Positions 16,584-26,294 of a stretch of 64,000 nt of DNA are shown in pieces (position 1 is the stretch's first letter; each line of letters starts with the position of its first letter). The notes under the pieces were generated by a model, which was given only the letters and a program-made list of their open reading frames with translations, did no database searches and was not told the origin of the DNA. The stretch spans positions 5,646,001 through 5,710,000 of the forward strand of contig NZ_CP152413.1 of NCBI RefSeq assembly GCF_038967635.1. The letters run 5' to 3'. The DNA comes from Bradyrhizobium sp. B124 (GTDB lineage: Bacteria > Pseudomonadota > Alphaproteobacteria > Rhizobiales > Xanthobacteraceae). A program made the position numbers and the translations under genes.

Positions 16584-17993
16584 ATGACAGTGACCCGCCG
16601 CGATTTCCTGTCGGCGTCCGCAGCTCTGGCGCTGGCGCCCGTGCTGGGCGGCCGGGCTGTCGCTGCGCCGCTGCCGCGTGAGGCCGACATCGTGGTGATC
16701 GGCGCGGGTGCCGCGGGCATTGCCGCGGCGCGACGGATCGCCGCCGCGAACCGCAAGGTGATCGTGGTGGAGGCGTCCGGCCAGGTCGGCGGCCGCTGCC
16801 AGACCGATGCATCGACCTTCGAGGTGCCGTTCGACCGCGGTGCGCGCTGGATGCACAATCCCGAAACCAATCCGATGATCCGGCTGGCGCGCTCCGCGGG
16901 CCTCGACATCGTCACGGCGCCTGCAGGGCAGAAGATCCGCATCGGCCGGCGCTACGCCCGACCTAGCGAGACCGAGGAGTTTCTGGCGGCACTGGTGCGC
17001 GCCAATCGCGCCATCGACGACGCCTCGCGCAAGGCCGATATCGCCTGCGCCGCGGCAATGCCGAAGGATCTCGGCGATTGGGCCGGCACCGCGGAATTCC
17101 TGCTCGGGGCCAATTTCAGCGGCAAGGATCTGAAGGACCTTTCGGCCGTCGACAAGGTGCGCGCGCAGGATCGCAACACCGCCATCGCCTGCCGGCAGGG
17201 GCTCGGCGCGCTGATCGCGAAACTCGGTGAGCAGCTTCCGCTGGCGCTGTCGACACCCGCGCAACGCATCCTGTGGAGCAATCGCGACGTGATGGTCGAG
17301 ACGCCTTCCGGCAAGATCACCGCGCGCGCCGCTATCGTCACGGTGTCGAGCAACGTGCTCGCGAGCGGCAATATCAAGTTTGCGCCCGAGATCCCGAAGC
17401 GCACGCTCGACGCCGCCGCCAAGCTCGGCCTCGGCAGCTACGATCGCATCGCGTTGCAGATCCCCGGCAATCCGCTCGGGCTGTCGCGCGACGACGTCAT
17501 CATCGAGCAGAGCAATTCGACCAGGACGGCGCTGCTCTACGGCAATATCGCGGGCTCCTCATTATGCACGATCGACGTCGCCGGCTCGTTCGGCCGCGAC
17601 CTGTCAGCGCAGGGCGAGAAGGCGATGACTGCTTTCGCGGTGGAATGGCTGACGAAGCTCTACGGCAGCGAGGCAGGCGCTGCCGTGAAGAAGACCAGCG
17701 CGACGCGCTGGAACGCACAGCCCTTCATCCTCGGCGCGATGTCGGCGGCAGTCCCCGGCGCGCAATTTTCCCGCAGGATCCTGTCCGAGCCGATCGGCGC
17801 GATGTATCTCGCGGGCGAGGCCACGCATGAGACGCTGTGGGGTACGGTCGACGGCGCCTGGGAAAGCGGCGAGCGCGCCGCCGACGCCGCGCTGCGCAGG
17901 ATCGGCGGGGTGAAGGATACGACGCCGGAGCCCGCAGCGCCCGTCGCAAAACACAAGCGCCGCGCGCCGCGCTCTGCCGGGCCGATGAATTGA
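16584..17993 (+). CDS. Flavin-dependent amine oxidase with Tat signal
   Basis: This is a 469-residue FAD enzyme. The N terminus MTVTRRDFLSASAALALAP is a twin-arginine export signal cleaved after RAVAA or nearby. A Rossmann GAGAAG (residues 40-45) with E63 and the GGR motif at 69-71 bind FAD. The C-terminal GEATHETLWGTVDGAWESG is the conserved FAD-contact region of monoamine oxidases. It probably oxidises an amine in the periplasm; the substrate is unknown. A basic Ala/Pro/Lys/Arg tail follows. It stands alone, with a long repeat-filled gap downstream. Confidence 0.88.
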   Translation: MTVTRRDFLSASAALALAPVLGGRAVAAPLPREADIVVIGAGAAGIAAARRIAAANRKVIVVEASGQVGGRCQTDASTFEVPFDRGARWMHNPETNPMIRLARSAGLDIVTAPAGQKIRIGRRYARPSETEEFLAALVRANRAIDDASRKADIACAAAMPKDLGDWAGTAEFLLGANFSGKDLKDLSAVDKVRAQDRNTAIACRQGLGALIAKLGEQLPLALSTPAQRILWSNRDVMVETPSGKITARAAIVTVSSNVLASGNIKFAPEIPKRTLDAAAKLGLGSYDRIALQIPGNPLGLSRDDVIIEQSNSTRTALLYGNIAGSSLCTIDVAGSFGRDLSAQGEKAMTAFAVEWLTKLYGSEAGAAVKKTSATRWNAQPFILGAMSAAVPGAQFSRRILSEPIGAMYLAGEATHETLWGTVDGAWESGERAADAALRRIGGVKDTTPEPAAPVAKHKRRAPRSAGPMN

Positions 17994-18053
17994 TGGCTAG
18001 GTGAGATCAGGCAGCTTGGTGGAGTGTGGGTAGAGCGCTGCCGCACGACAGGT

Positions 18054-18177
18054 GTCGTCCCTGCGAACGCAGGGACCCATACTCCGCGGCCGCTGTTGTG
18101 TGAACGCGACTCGTCGTTCGAGCATCGCGTAAGCATCACCATTCGTGGTTATGGGTCCCTGCGTTCGCAGGGACGAC
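18054..18177. repeat. Palindromic intergenic repeat, family C (copy 1)
   Basis: GTCGTCCCTGCGAACGCAGG (followed by GACCCAT) at 18054 is repeated in inverted orientation as ATGGGTCCCTGCGTTCGCAG at 18151-18177, giving a long stem with a central variable part. A related copy lies at 31665-31828. Each arm is itself a small hairpin (CCTGCG/CGCAGG). Together with the family B copy it fills most of the 17994-18384 gap, where I see no gene. Confidence 0.8.
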
Positions 18178-18257
18178 GGCGAGTCTGTGGCGCCACCTGA
18201 GTCGCACATCCCGGTCGCCGTCGGGCAACTCAGTGATTGGGGGCGGCTTTTCTTCCC

Positions 18258-18361
18258 GTCATTCCGGGGCAGCCCGCAGGGCTGAGCCCGGAATCCATCG
18301 GGCCGCAAAGTGGTGGTGAAATGGATTCCGGGCTCGACGCTGCGCGTCGCCCCGGAATGAC
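18258..18361. repeat. Palindromic intergenic repeat, family B (copy 1)
   Basis: GTCATTCCGGGGC at 18258 pairs with GCCCCGGAATGAC ending at 18361. Internal arms GAGCCCGGAATCCAT and ATGGATTCCGGGCTC also pair. The same element recurs at 27811-27914 with the same order of arms. Confidence 0.85.
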
Positions 18362-18384
18362 AGGAACGGACAGCGTGCCCAGCC

Positions 18385-19329
18385 TCACACCGGCAGCTTC
18401 AGCTCCATCAGATCCTTGGCCACCACGATGCGGCCCTTGAAATTCGTCTTCACGTCCCGTGTCCAGTCCTCGTCGGTGACATCAGGGTCGTCGCCGGGGA
18501 CGAAATGGCTCAGCACCAGTGTCTTCACGCCGGCGGCGGCTGCAATGCGGCCGACGTCTTCGGTCGAGGTGTGGCTGTCGAGCAGATGCTTCTTCAGTGT
18601 CGCGCCGTTCTTGGTCTTTGCCACCAGCCGATCGACCGCGGGAATGTAGAGGCATTCGTGCACCAGCACGTCGGCACCTTTGGCGAATTCGGCGAGCTTC
18701 GGATTGTAGGCGGTGTCACTGGAGAACACGATCGTGCCGTCCGGCGTTTCGAACTTGTAGGCGAAATTGTCGACGATCGGCGGATGCGGCGTGCGGAACG
18801 CGGTGACGGTGACGTCAGGCGTCTTCAGCACCACGCCGTCGTCGGTGACGTCCTTCGCGATCAGCAGCTTGCGCGGATCGGGCCGGCCTTCGTCCGCGAT
18901 CCGGGTCTCGACGTCGAACTTGTTCAGCTCCCAATAGTCCTTGGTCATCGCCTCGATGCCCTTGGGGCCGAACGAGTGGATCGGCGTCGAGAGGCCGGCC
19001 GCCCACGCGTTGTAGAACAGATTGCCGTATTCCAGATTGTGATCGGAATGGTGGTGGCTGATGAAGATGTACTTCACGGACGGGATCGGCACGCCGGCGC
19101 TGACCAGCTGGCGGCTGACGCCCATGCCGCAATCGATCACGAACGGCGTGTCGTTGACGACGACGAGATTGGCCGGATTGGAGGCGCCGTTGCCGACCCG
19201 CGGACCGCCTTTGGTGCCGAGGAACACGATCCGCGTGCGCGGCTTTGCGCCCTGCGCGTGCACGCTCGGGGCTGCGAGCATGGCGGCGCTGCCGAGCGCC
19301 AGTTTCAAAGCATTGCGGCGATCGATCAT
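18385..19329 (-). CDS. Exported metallo-beta-lactamase-fold hydrolase (RNase Z/AtsA-like)
   Basis: This is a 314-residue protein with an N-terminal export signal (MIDRRNALKLALGSAAMLAA up to VHA/Q; the double Arg hints at Tat). The dinuclear zinc site is visible: SHHHSDH at residues 91-97 (His92, His94, Asp96, His97), SSDTAYN with the bridging Asp, and the last His in VLSHFVPG. Family members include RNase Z-like phosphodiesterases and alkyl/aryl sulfatases. Export argues against tRNA processing and for an ester or lactone hydrolase. The start at 19329 has a GGGAGAG ribosome site. A TauE/SafE permease gene lies 29 bases upstream on the same strand, so co-transcription is likely. Confidence 0.85.
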   Translation of the reverse strand: MIDRRNALKLALGSAAMLAAPSVHAQGAKPRTRIVFLGTKGGPRVGNGASNPANLVVVNDTPFVIDCGMGVSRQLVSAGVPIPSVKYIFISHHHSDHNLEYGNLFYNAWAAGLSTPIHSFGPKGIEAMTKDYWELNKFDVETRIADEGRPDPRKLLIAKDVTDDGVVLKTPDVTVTAFRTPHPPIVDNFAYKFETPDGTIVFSSDTAYNPKLAEFAKGADVLVHECLYIPAVDRLVAKTKNGATLKKHLLDSHTSTEDVGRIAAAAGVKTLVLSHFVPGDDPDVTDEDWTRDVKTNFKGRIVVAKDLMELKLPV

Positions 19330-19358
19330 CGGTTCTCTCCCTGATTATTTTCTGGACC

Positions 19359-20135
19359 CTACCCGCCGCGCAAAATGCCATCAAGCGCCGGCAGGCCGAC
19401 GATGACGGCTGCTGCGATCAGCGCGTAGCAGATCGCGCGAAACACCTGCTCGCTGGCCTTGCCGAACAGCGACGCGCCGAACCAGACGCCGATGCCGTAG
19501 ACGGGGCCGACGATCAGCGAGAACTTGATCGACTCGACCGTGATCAATCCGGTGAACCAATAGCTGACCAGCGAGAAGAAATCCGAGGCCCCGAAGAACA
19601 GCACGATATTGGCGCGCGAGATCACCGACGAGATCGGGCGTCCCAGCCAGTAGGCGACGATCGGCGGGCCGCCGGTCTGCGCGAGGCCGCTGCAGAAGCC
19701 GGAGAGGCCGCCGACGCCGATCGAGAGCGCGGCGTGATCCTTGCCGCGATAGCGCCAGCCCGACAGCAGCAGCGCGAGCAGCGCCGCGACGAAGCAGGAA
19801 ATGATCCAGCGCGTGGTCACGGGCTCAAGCACCGTCAGGAAATAGGTGCCGACGGGAACGCCGACCAGCGCGCCGGCGACCATCACCGCGGTCGCCTTGC
19901 GATCGGCATGAGTCCAGGCGTTCGGCAGCAGCGGCGCGGCGGCGACGAAGTCGATGATGAGCAGCAGCGCCGCCACCAGCCGCGGCGCGGCCACGCTGCT
20001 CGCCAGCGGCATGAAGATCAGCGCCGAGCCGAAGCCGGAAAAGCCGCGCGCCGTGCCCGACACGAACGCAATCGCGCAGATCGCAAGCGCGATGCTGGTC
20101 GAGATGTCGGAGGGGAGGAGGGTGAAGGAGGTCAT
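19359..20135 (-). CDS. TauE/SafE-family anion permease
   Basis: This is a 258-residue protein with about eight hydrophobic helices. The family repeats are recognisable: GTARGFSGFGSALIFMP near the N terminus and GVGGLSGFCSGLAQTGGPP in the second half. TauE/SafE proteins move sulfite, sulfoacetate or related organosulfur anions outward or inward. The ATG at 20135 follows a purine-rich GGAGGG tract; the frame opens further to 20189 without support. It lies just upstream of the exported metallo-hydrolase, which would make sense if that enzyme releases a sulfonated or sulfated product (inference). Confidence 0.82.
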   Translation of the reverse strand: MTSFTLLPSDISTSIALAICAIAFVSGTARGFSGFGSALIFMPLASSVAAPRLVAALLLIIDFVAAAPLLPNAWTHADRKATAVMVAGALVGVPVGTYFLTVLEPVTTRWIISCFVAALLALLLSGWRYRGKDHAALSIGVGGLSGFCSGLAQTGGPPIVAYWLGRPISSVISRANIVLFFGASDFFSLVSYWFTGLITVESIKFSLIVGPVYGIGVWFGASLFGKASEQVFRAICYALIAAAVIVGLPALDGILRGG

Positions 20136-20183
20136 GGGAGGATAGCGAGATCCAACTAGCTGGCCGGCAAATGGACTCAGACC

Positions 20184-20287
20184 CGTCATCCTGAGGTGCG
20201 AGCGGAGCGAGCCTCGAAGGATGAATCGGCAACAGCTAGGCCGTCGACCCTTCGAGACGGCCGCTGCGCGGCCTCCGCAGGGTGACG
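20184..20287. repeat. Intergenic repeat, family D (copy 1)
   Basis: CGTCATCCTGAGGTGCGAGC with GAGCCTCGAAGGATG forms one hairpin-like half. CCTTCGAGACGGCCGCTGCG with a GCGGCCTCCGCAGGGTGACGG tail forms the other. A diverged copy is at 27235-27296. It lies between the pheT stop and the TauE gene. Confidence 0.75.
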
Positions 20288-20314
20288 GTGCGAGAGCGCG
20301 CCCTCTCTACTCCA

Positions 20315-22723
20315 TCACGCCCGCAGCGTGCCGCCGGTCTTCTTCGTCACTTCGGCGACGACCTTGGCGGCGACGGCGTCGATCTCCTGGTCGGTCATCG
20401 TCTTCTCGCGCGGCTGGATGGTCACGGCGATTGCGATCGACTTCTTGTCGGGATCGATGCCCTTGCCTTCATAGACGTCGAACACGGTGACGCCGGTGAT
20501 CAGCTTCTTGTCGACATTCTGCGCCGCGCGGACGATGTCGCCCGCCTTGACGCCGCGATCGACGATGAAGGCAAAGTCGCGCGACACCGGCTGGAATGCC
20601 GAGAGCTCCAGCACCGGCTTGGCGCGGGTCGCCTTCTGCTTGCCTTCCGGGATCCGCTCGAGGATCACCTCGAACACGATCATCGGACCGTCGGCGCCGA
20701 GCGCCTCGGCCGCACGCGGATGTAGCTCGCCGAAGGTGCCGAGCACGTTCTGCGGGCCGATCTGGATGGTGCCAGAACGTCCCGGATGCAGCCAGGCAGG
20801 ACCGCCCGGCACGATCTGCAGCGCCTGCATCGGCGCGCCGGCCGCCGCCAGCACGGCGAAGGCGTCGGCCTTGGCATCCATCGCGTCCGCCGCGGCCGAG
20901 CCGGTCCAGTGCCGCCCGATGCCCTTCGACGAGGCGTAGCCATGGCGTACACCGGAGGCGGCCACGAGCTGGTCCTCGGGGCGGTCGCCGCGGAACACCT
21001 GGCCGACCTCGAACAGTGCGACATCGGGATAGCCGCGATTGATGTTGGCCTGAGCCGCCGCGACGAGGCCGGGCAGCAGGCTCGGCCGCATGTCGGAGAG
21101 ATCGGCCGCGATCGGGTTGGCGAGCACCAGCTCGCTCTGGCCGCCGCCGAACAGTTTTGCCGCGTCATTGGTGATGAACGACCAGGTCACGGCTTCCACC
21201 AGGCCGCGGACGCCGAGCGCGCGCTTGGCGCGGCGGGTGCGTTGCTGCATCGGCGTCAGCACCGGCTTGCGCGGCTCCTCGCCACGCTCGAACGGCGTCA
21301 TCGGCACCTTGTCGACGCCGACGATGCGCACGATCTCTTCCACAATGTCGGCCTTGCCCTGCACATCGGTGCGCCAGGACGGGATCGCGATCTTCACGAC
21401 AGGGCCGTTGCCGGCCAGCATGAAGCCGAGCCGGGTGAGGATCAGCTTAACTTCGACCAGCGGCACCTCGATGCCGGCGAGACGCTTGACCTCGCTGAGC
21501 GGGAAGTCGACCACGCGATCCTCGCCGAACTGCTTGCCGACCACGACGTTCTCGGACGGCGTGCCGCCGCACAGCTCCAGCACCAGTCTGGTCGCGAGCT
21601 CGAGCCCGGGCACCATGAAGGCCGGATCGACGCCGCGCTCGAAGCGGTAGCGCGCATCCGAATTGATGCCGAGCTTGCGGCCGGTCTGCGCGATGTTGAT
21701 CTCGTTCCACAGCGCCGATTCGATCAGCACGTCAGTCGTGTTGTCGTCGCAGCCCGAGGCCTCGCCGCCCATGATGCCGGCGAGCGACTCGACGCCGTGC
21801 TCGTCCGCGATCACGCAGACATTGCTGTCGAGCGTGTAGGTGCGGCCGTCGAGCGCGAGCAGGGTCTCGCCGTCCTTGGCGCGGCGGACGCTGAGGTTGC
21901 CCGTCACCTTGCTGGCGTCGAACACGTGCAGCGGACGCGCGCAGTCGTAGGTCATGAAGTTGGTGATGTCGACCAGCGCGTTGATCGGGCGCAGGCCGAT
22001 CGAGATCAGCCGCTTCTGCAGCCATTCCGGCGACGGACCGTTCTTGACGCCGCGCACCAGCCGCAGCGCGAAGCCTGGACACAGCGCGGCATCTTCCACC
22101 TTCACCTGGACGGGGCAGGGGAATTCGCCCTTGATCGGCCTGATGCCGGGATCCTTGAACTTGCCCATGTCGGCGGCGGACAGATCGCGCGCGATGCCGT
22201 GCACGCCGGTGCAGTCCTGCCGGTTCGGCGTCAAATTGATCTCGATGACGGGATCGCCGAGCCCGGCCCAGTCGGCATAGCCCTTGCCGAGCGGCGCGTC
22301 GGCCGGCAGCTCCATGATGCCGTCGTGGTCTTCGGAGATCTGCAGTTCGGCGGCCGAGCACAGCATGCCGCGGCTCTCGACGCCGCGGATGGTGCCGACG
22401 CCCAGCGTGATGTCTTTGCCCGGGATGTAGGTGCCGGGCGGCGAGAATACGCTGATCAGCCCGGCACGCGCATTCGGCGCACCGCACACCACCTGCACCG
22501 GCGCACCGCCGTCGCCGGTGTCGACCATGCAGACGCGCAGCCGGTCGGCATTCGGATGCTGCTCGGCCGAGATCACGCGCGCGATGGTGAACGGCGCGAG
22601 CGCCTTCGCCTTGTCCTCGATGTTCTCGACCTCAAGCCCGATCATGGTGAGCTTGTCGGCGAGCTTGTCGAGCGGCTCGTCGGTCTCGAGATGTTCCTTC
22701 AGCCAGGAGAGGGTGAACTTCAC
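20315..22723 (-). CDS. pheT: Phenylalanine-tRNA ligase beta subunit
   Basis: This is an 802-residue subunit of cytosolic alpha2-beta2 PheRS, which charges tRNA-Phe. The N-terminal region [20 protein letters not shown] is followed by the OB-fold tRNA-binding domain (residues ~40-150, [20 protein letters not shown]). Then come the B3/B4 editing domain, B5 ([34 protein letters not shown]) and the C-terminal anticodon-binding FDX-ACB domain ([20 protein letters not shown]). The start is a GTG at 22723. It follows pheS by 81 bases on the same strand, the usual pheST operon. Confidence 0.97.
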   Translation of the reverse strand: MKFTLSWLKEHLETDEPLDKLADKLTMIGLEVENIEDKAKALAPFTIARVISAEQHPNADRLRVCMVDTGDGGAPVQVVCGAPNARAGLISVFSPPGTYIPGKDITLGVGTIRGVESRGMLCSAAELQISEDHDGIMELPADAPLGKGYADWAGLGDPVIEINLTPNRQDCTGVHGIARDLSAADMGKFKDPGIRPIKGEFPCPVQVKVEDAALCPGFALRLVRGVKNGPSPEWLQKRLISIGLRPINALVDITNFMTYDCARPLHVFDASKVTGNLSVRRAKDGETLLALDGRTYTLDSNVCVIADEHGVESLAGIMGGEASGCDDNTTDVLIESALWNEINIAQTGRKLGINSDARYRFERGVDPAFMVPGLELATRLVLELCGGTPSENVVVGKQFGEDRVVDFPLSEVKRLAGIEVPLVEVKLILTRLGFMLAGNGPVVKIAIPSWRTDVQGKADIVEEIVRIVGVDKVPMTPFERGEEPRKPVLTPMQQRTRRAKRALGVRGLVEAVTWSFITNDAAKLFGGGQSELVLANPIAADLSDMRPSLLPGLVAAAQANINRGYPDVALFEVGQVFRGDRPEDQLVAASGVRHGYASSKGIGRHWTGSAAADAMDAKADAFAVLAAAGAPMQALQIVPGGPAWLHPGRSGTIQIGPQNVLGTFGELHPRAAEALGADGPMIVFEVILERIPEGKQKATRAKPVLELSAFQPVSRDFAFIVDRGVKAGDIVRAAQNVDKKLITGVTVFDVYEGKGIDPDKKSIAIAVTIQPREKTMTDQEIDAVAAKVVAEVTKKTGGTLRA

Positions 22724-22804
22724 GGCTGCATGCCTCGGTTCTTGTTGGTGTTGACTAGATTAACTTGGTCGCTCGTTTCGCAATGTCGCGCTCACGCGCG
22801 GACA

Positions 22805-23887
22805 TCACGTGCTGAGCCCGCCAGCGATCGTCGGGATGTCGAGCGGCTTGAAGCCGTAGTGGTTGAGCCAGCGGATGTCGTTCTCGAACAGCTGGCGGAG
22901 ATCGGCGATGCCGTATTTCAGCATCGCGATGCGGTCGATGCCCATGCCCCAGGCAAAACCCTGGTAGATGTCGGGATCGATGCCGCAGGCGCGCAGCACG
23001 TTCGGGTGCACCATGCCGCAGCCGAGAATCTCCATCCAGTCCTCGCCCTCGCCGAAGCGGATCTCGCCCTTGTCGCGGCGGCACTGGATGTCGACCTCGA
23101 GCGACGGCTCGGTGAACGGGAAGAACGACGGCCGGAACCGCATGTTGATGTGGTCGACCTCGAAGAACGCCTTGCAGAACTCGTGCAGGATCCATTTGAG
23201 GTGGCCGAGATGCGAGCCCTTGTCGATCACGAGGCCCTCGACCTGGTGGAATTGCGGCGTGTGGGTCGCATCCGAGTCGATGCGATAGGTGCGGCCCGGG
23301 CAGATCACGCGGATCGGCGGCTTCTGGCTCAGCATGGTGCGCACCTGCACCGGCGAGGTGTGGGTGCGCAACAGCATGCGCGTGCCGTCCTCCTTCGGAT
23401 TGAAGAAGAAGGTGTCGTGCATTTCGCGCGCCGGATGGCCGATCGGGAAGTTCAGTTTTGTAAAGTTGTAGTCGTCGGTCTCGATGTCGGGACCTTCGGC
23501 GACCGCAAAGCCCATATCGGCGAAGATCGTGGTGAGCTCGTCCCAGACCTGGCTCAGCGGATGGATGCGGCCGGTCTCCGCCGGCGTCTCGCGCAGCGGC
23601 AGCGTGACGTCGATGGTCTCGGCGGCGAGGCGCGCATCGAGCGCGGCCGCTTTCAACACGTCGCGCCTGGCAGCGAACGCCTGCGTCACCGCATCCTTGG
23701 CAAGGTTGATCCTCGCGCCCTCGGTCTTGCGCTCCTCCGGCGACATTTTTCCAAGGGTCGCAAGGAGCGCCGAGATCGAGCCCTTCTTGCCGAGCGCCGA
23801 GACGCGCACCGCCTCGAGGGCGGCCTCGTCAGCGGCCGAGGCGATCTGGTCGAGGATGGAAGTTTCGAGGGTTGCGAGGTCGGACAC
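22805..23887 (-). CDS. pheS: Phenylalanine-tRNA ligase alpha subunit
   Basis: This is a 360-residue catalytic subunit. The N-terminal coiled coil includes [19 protein letters not shown]. The class II motifs are visible: motif 2 in a [19 protein letters not shown] stretch and motif 3 in [20 protein letters not shown] sequence ([18 protein letters not shown]). The Phe pocket is near [16 protein letters not shown]. The start is taken as a GTG at 23887, where homology begins ([11 protein letters not shown]). The frame is open to 23989, but that extension is not family-like. It heads the pheS-pheT pair. Confidence 0.96.
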   Translation of the reverse strand: MSDLATLETSILDQIASAADEAALEAVRVSALGKKGSISALLATLGKMSPEERKTEGARINLAKDAVTQAFAARRDVLKAAALDARLAAETIDVTLPLRETPAETGRIHPLSQVWDELTTIFADMGFAVAEGPDIETDDYNFTKLNFPIGHPAREMHDTFFFNPKEDGTRMLLRTHTSPVQVRTMLSQKPPIRVICPGRTYRIDSDATHTPQFHQVEGLVIDKGSHLGHLKWILHEFCKAFFEVDHINMRFRPSFFPFTEPSLEVDIQCRRDKGEIRFGEGEDWMEILGCGMVHPNVLRACGIDPDIYQGFAWGMGIDRIAMLKYGIADLRQLFENDIRWLNHYGFKPLDIPTIAGGLST

Positions 23888-24082
23888 GGTCAATTCCTGC
23901 GCTGAGCATGATCCGGCGGGAAGAGCCGGCTTCCGAACCATGCGCCAAAATTCGGCTGGGTTGTCGCCGCCCGAAGGCCGTAACGTCAAGCAAAAAGCCG
24001 GTCATTTCGGGCTTGTGGCCGACTGCATTGAACCCCGCGCGGAGGTCGGGCTACCCAAGGGGAGTTCAAGGAGACCCACGCG

Positions 24083-24493
24083 ATGTTGCTGCGATCTTGC
24101 CTGGCCGTGCCGGCGGTCCTGTTCATGCTCGGCACGGCGTATGCCGCGACCGAGGAATGTCCCGCCAAATCCACCCAGATGGACGACATCATCGCGGTGC
24201 TGGAGAAGGCGCCGAGCTGCAACCGCGCGATGAAGATCTTCGAGGCGTGCGAATACGGCGCCAGCGGAGACGTCCAGTTCGGTGCCGTGGTCGAGAAGAA
24301 ATGCGAGGTGGACTTCCTGTCCGGCCTCAAGGGTGCGCCGAAGCGGGCGTATCAGCACGAGATGCAGGTCTGCGACCGCAAGTACCGGAATGAATCCGGC
24401 ACCATGTACATCTCGTTTACGGCGTTCTGCCGGGCGCAGGTCGCCCAGCGCTATTCGCAGAAGGCGCTGAAAGCGGTCCAGAAGGCCCGCTAG
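24083..24493 (+). CDS. Small exported protein of unknown function
   Basis: This is a 136-residue protein with a clear signal peptide (MLLRSCLAVPAVLFMLGTAY up to AA) and six cysteines in the mature part (ECPAK, SCNRAM, ACEYG, KCEVDF, VCDRKY, FCRAQ). The pattern suggests a disulfide-bonded periplasmic domain. An AAGGAGA ribosome site precedes the ATG at 24083. I do not recognise the family. It stands alone, divergent from pheS and ending 2 bases short of the convergent rplT stop. Confidence 0.75.
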   Translation: MLLRSCLAVPAVLFMLGTAYAATEECPAKSTQMDDIIAVLEKAPSCNRAMKIFEACEYGASGDVQFGAVVEKKCEVDFLSGLKGAPKRAYQHEMQVCDRKYRNESGTMYISFTAFCRAQVAQRYSQKALKAVQKAR

Positions 24494-24495
24494 GA

Positions 24496-24855
24496 TCAGG
24501 CAGCCAGCGCGGCCTTGGCCTTCTCGGCGATCGCCTGGAACGCAACCGGCTCGTGGATCGCGAGATCCGACAACACCTTGCGGTCGACGACGACGCCCGA
24601 CTTGGAGAGGCCGTTGATAAACACGCTGTAGGTCATGCCGAACGGACGGACCGCAGCGTTGATGCGCTGGATCCAGAGCGCGCGGAAGGTGCGCTTCTTG
24701 CGCTTGCGGTCGCGGAAGGCGTACTGGCCGGCCTTTTCGACGGCCTGCTTGGCAGTGCGGATGGTGTTCTTGCGGCGGCCGTAATAGCCCTTGGCGGCCT
24801 TGAAAACTTTCTTGTGCTTGGCGTGAGAGGTCACACCGCGTTTGACGCGAGACAT
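24496..24855 (-). CDS. rplT: 50S ribosomal protein L20
   Basis: This is a 119-residue protein with the canonical sequence [20 protein letters not shown] and then [35 protein letters not shown] and the [12 protein letters not shown] end. It binds 23S rRNA early in assembly. An AAGGA site precedes the ATG. It lies 77 bases downstream of rpmI, in the conserved infC-rpmI-rplT order. Confidence 0.98.
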   Translation of the reverse strand: MSRVKRGVTSHAKHKKVFKAAKGYYGRRKNTIRTAKQAVEKAGQYAFRDRKRKKRTFRALWIQRINAAVRPFGMTYSVFINGLSKSGVVVDRKVLSDLAIHEPVAFQAIAEKAKAALAA

Positions 24856-24932
24856 GACGGAAATCCTTGAGATCTAGAAGAAGTGACGGGGCGCCGCGCC
24901 AGGCGCGGCCGGGTTCAAGCAGATGAGCGCGA

Positions 24933-25133
24933 TCAGGCGTTCGGCAAGAAGTACTTCTTGACGTTGTCGCCGTCGGTCTTGAACAGCACGCGGGTGCCGC
25001 GGAGCTGACGGATCTGCTTCTTCGTCCGCTTGATCATGCCGTGGCGCTTGCCGCGCTGGGCGTGCATGACTTTGCCAGTGGCAGTCACCTTGAAGCGCTT
25101 TTTAGCGCCCGACTTGGTCTTCAACTTGGGCAT
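24933..25133 (-). CDS. rpmI: 50S ribosomal protein L35
   Basis: This is a 66-residue basic protein, [20 protein letters not shown] with [20 protein letters not shown], matching L35 over its full length. An AGGAGA site precedes the ATG at 25133. It is separated from infC by a 393-base gap that holds a palindromic repeat, which is longer than in many genomes. Confidence 0.98.
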   Translation of the reverse strand: MPKLKTKSGAKKRFKVTATGKVMHAQRGKRHGMIKRTKKQIRQLRGTRVLFKTDGDNVKKYFLPNA

Positions 25134-25350
25134 TTAGCTCTCCTGTCGCCCAACACGAATATCGCCCAAAGAGGCGTTCGGCCGGCTAAAATGCTCGTTA
25201 GAGCGTTGAAAGTGCTATGGTTTTTTCCGAATTGAAAGAACCTGCACTGAACGTCGCCACGGCAGCCCTTGATCAGCCGGGCGGCGAAGGCCCGGCTTAT
25301 GACAGAGGATCGGCGATTTTGCAACGTTTCAGGTAGCCAAACTACGGAGC
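25134..25350. other. Non-coding stretch between infC and rpmI, with a GC-rich hairpin
   Basis: No gene is visible. AGCCGGG (25275-25281) and CCCGGCT (25291-25297) can form a 7-bp hairpin with a 9-base loop, which on the minus strand lies between infC and rpmI. There is no T-tract after it. It could be part of a leader, a processing site or a pause; sequence alone does not decide. A family A repeat follows at 25351-25440, and nothing further is seen up to the infC stop. Confidence 0.3.
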
Positions 25351-25440
25351 CGTAGCCCGGATGGAGCGGAGCGAAATCCGGGGCCGGTCGAGCCGCGGAC
25401 GCACCGTCCCGGATTACGCTGGCGCTCCATCCGGGCTACG
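25351..25440. repeat. Palindromic intergenic repeat, family A (copy 2)
   Basis: The arms CGTAGCCCGGATGGAGCGGA and CGCTCCATCCGGGCTACG enclose a variable centre. A lone extra right arm (CCGGGCTACG) follows at about 25452-25461, suggesting a partial second copy. The element sits inside the infC-rpmI intergenic region and so may be transcribed in that operon. Confidence 0.85.
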
Positions 25441-25526
25441 GGAGCCCCTATCCGGGCTACGAAAAGAAACGGCCCGCCAGAGGGTCTGACGAGCTGCTCC
25501 ATTTTCAGCAAAGCGACGAATTCGAA

Positions 25527-26066
<540 letters not shown>

Positions 26067-26294
26067 GGGTAACTCTCCAAAGTTGTGAAAGGGAAGGCGG
26101 ATATTTTGAAGCAAGACGCTGCGACGGGCAAGCGAACTCGCTCTTTTACGCGGCAAAACCGTCAATTGCGAGGCATTTTAGCCACGCCCGGCACATATAG
26201 CGGGCGCGCCTGCTCTGCAAGGCGGGCCTGCTGCCGTTGACCGCTGCCGCGCGACGATTGAAAAGCAGGTCTCTGACACGCGAGTGACCAAACC

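Noticed and set aside
18054..18361. Possible CRISPR-like or tandem repeat array
   Set aside because: The repeats are two different inverted elements with no regular spacers and no cas genes; they are REP-like palindromes.
20786..23905. Very long open frame (1039 codons) on the plus strand
   Set aside because: It is fully antisense to pheT and pheS, and its translation is Arg/His/Asp-rich with no family features, the usual artefact of GC-rich codon bias.
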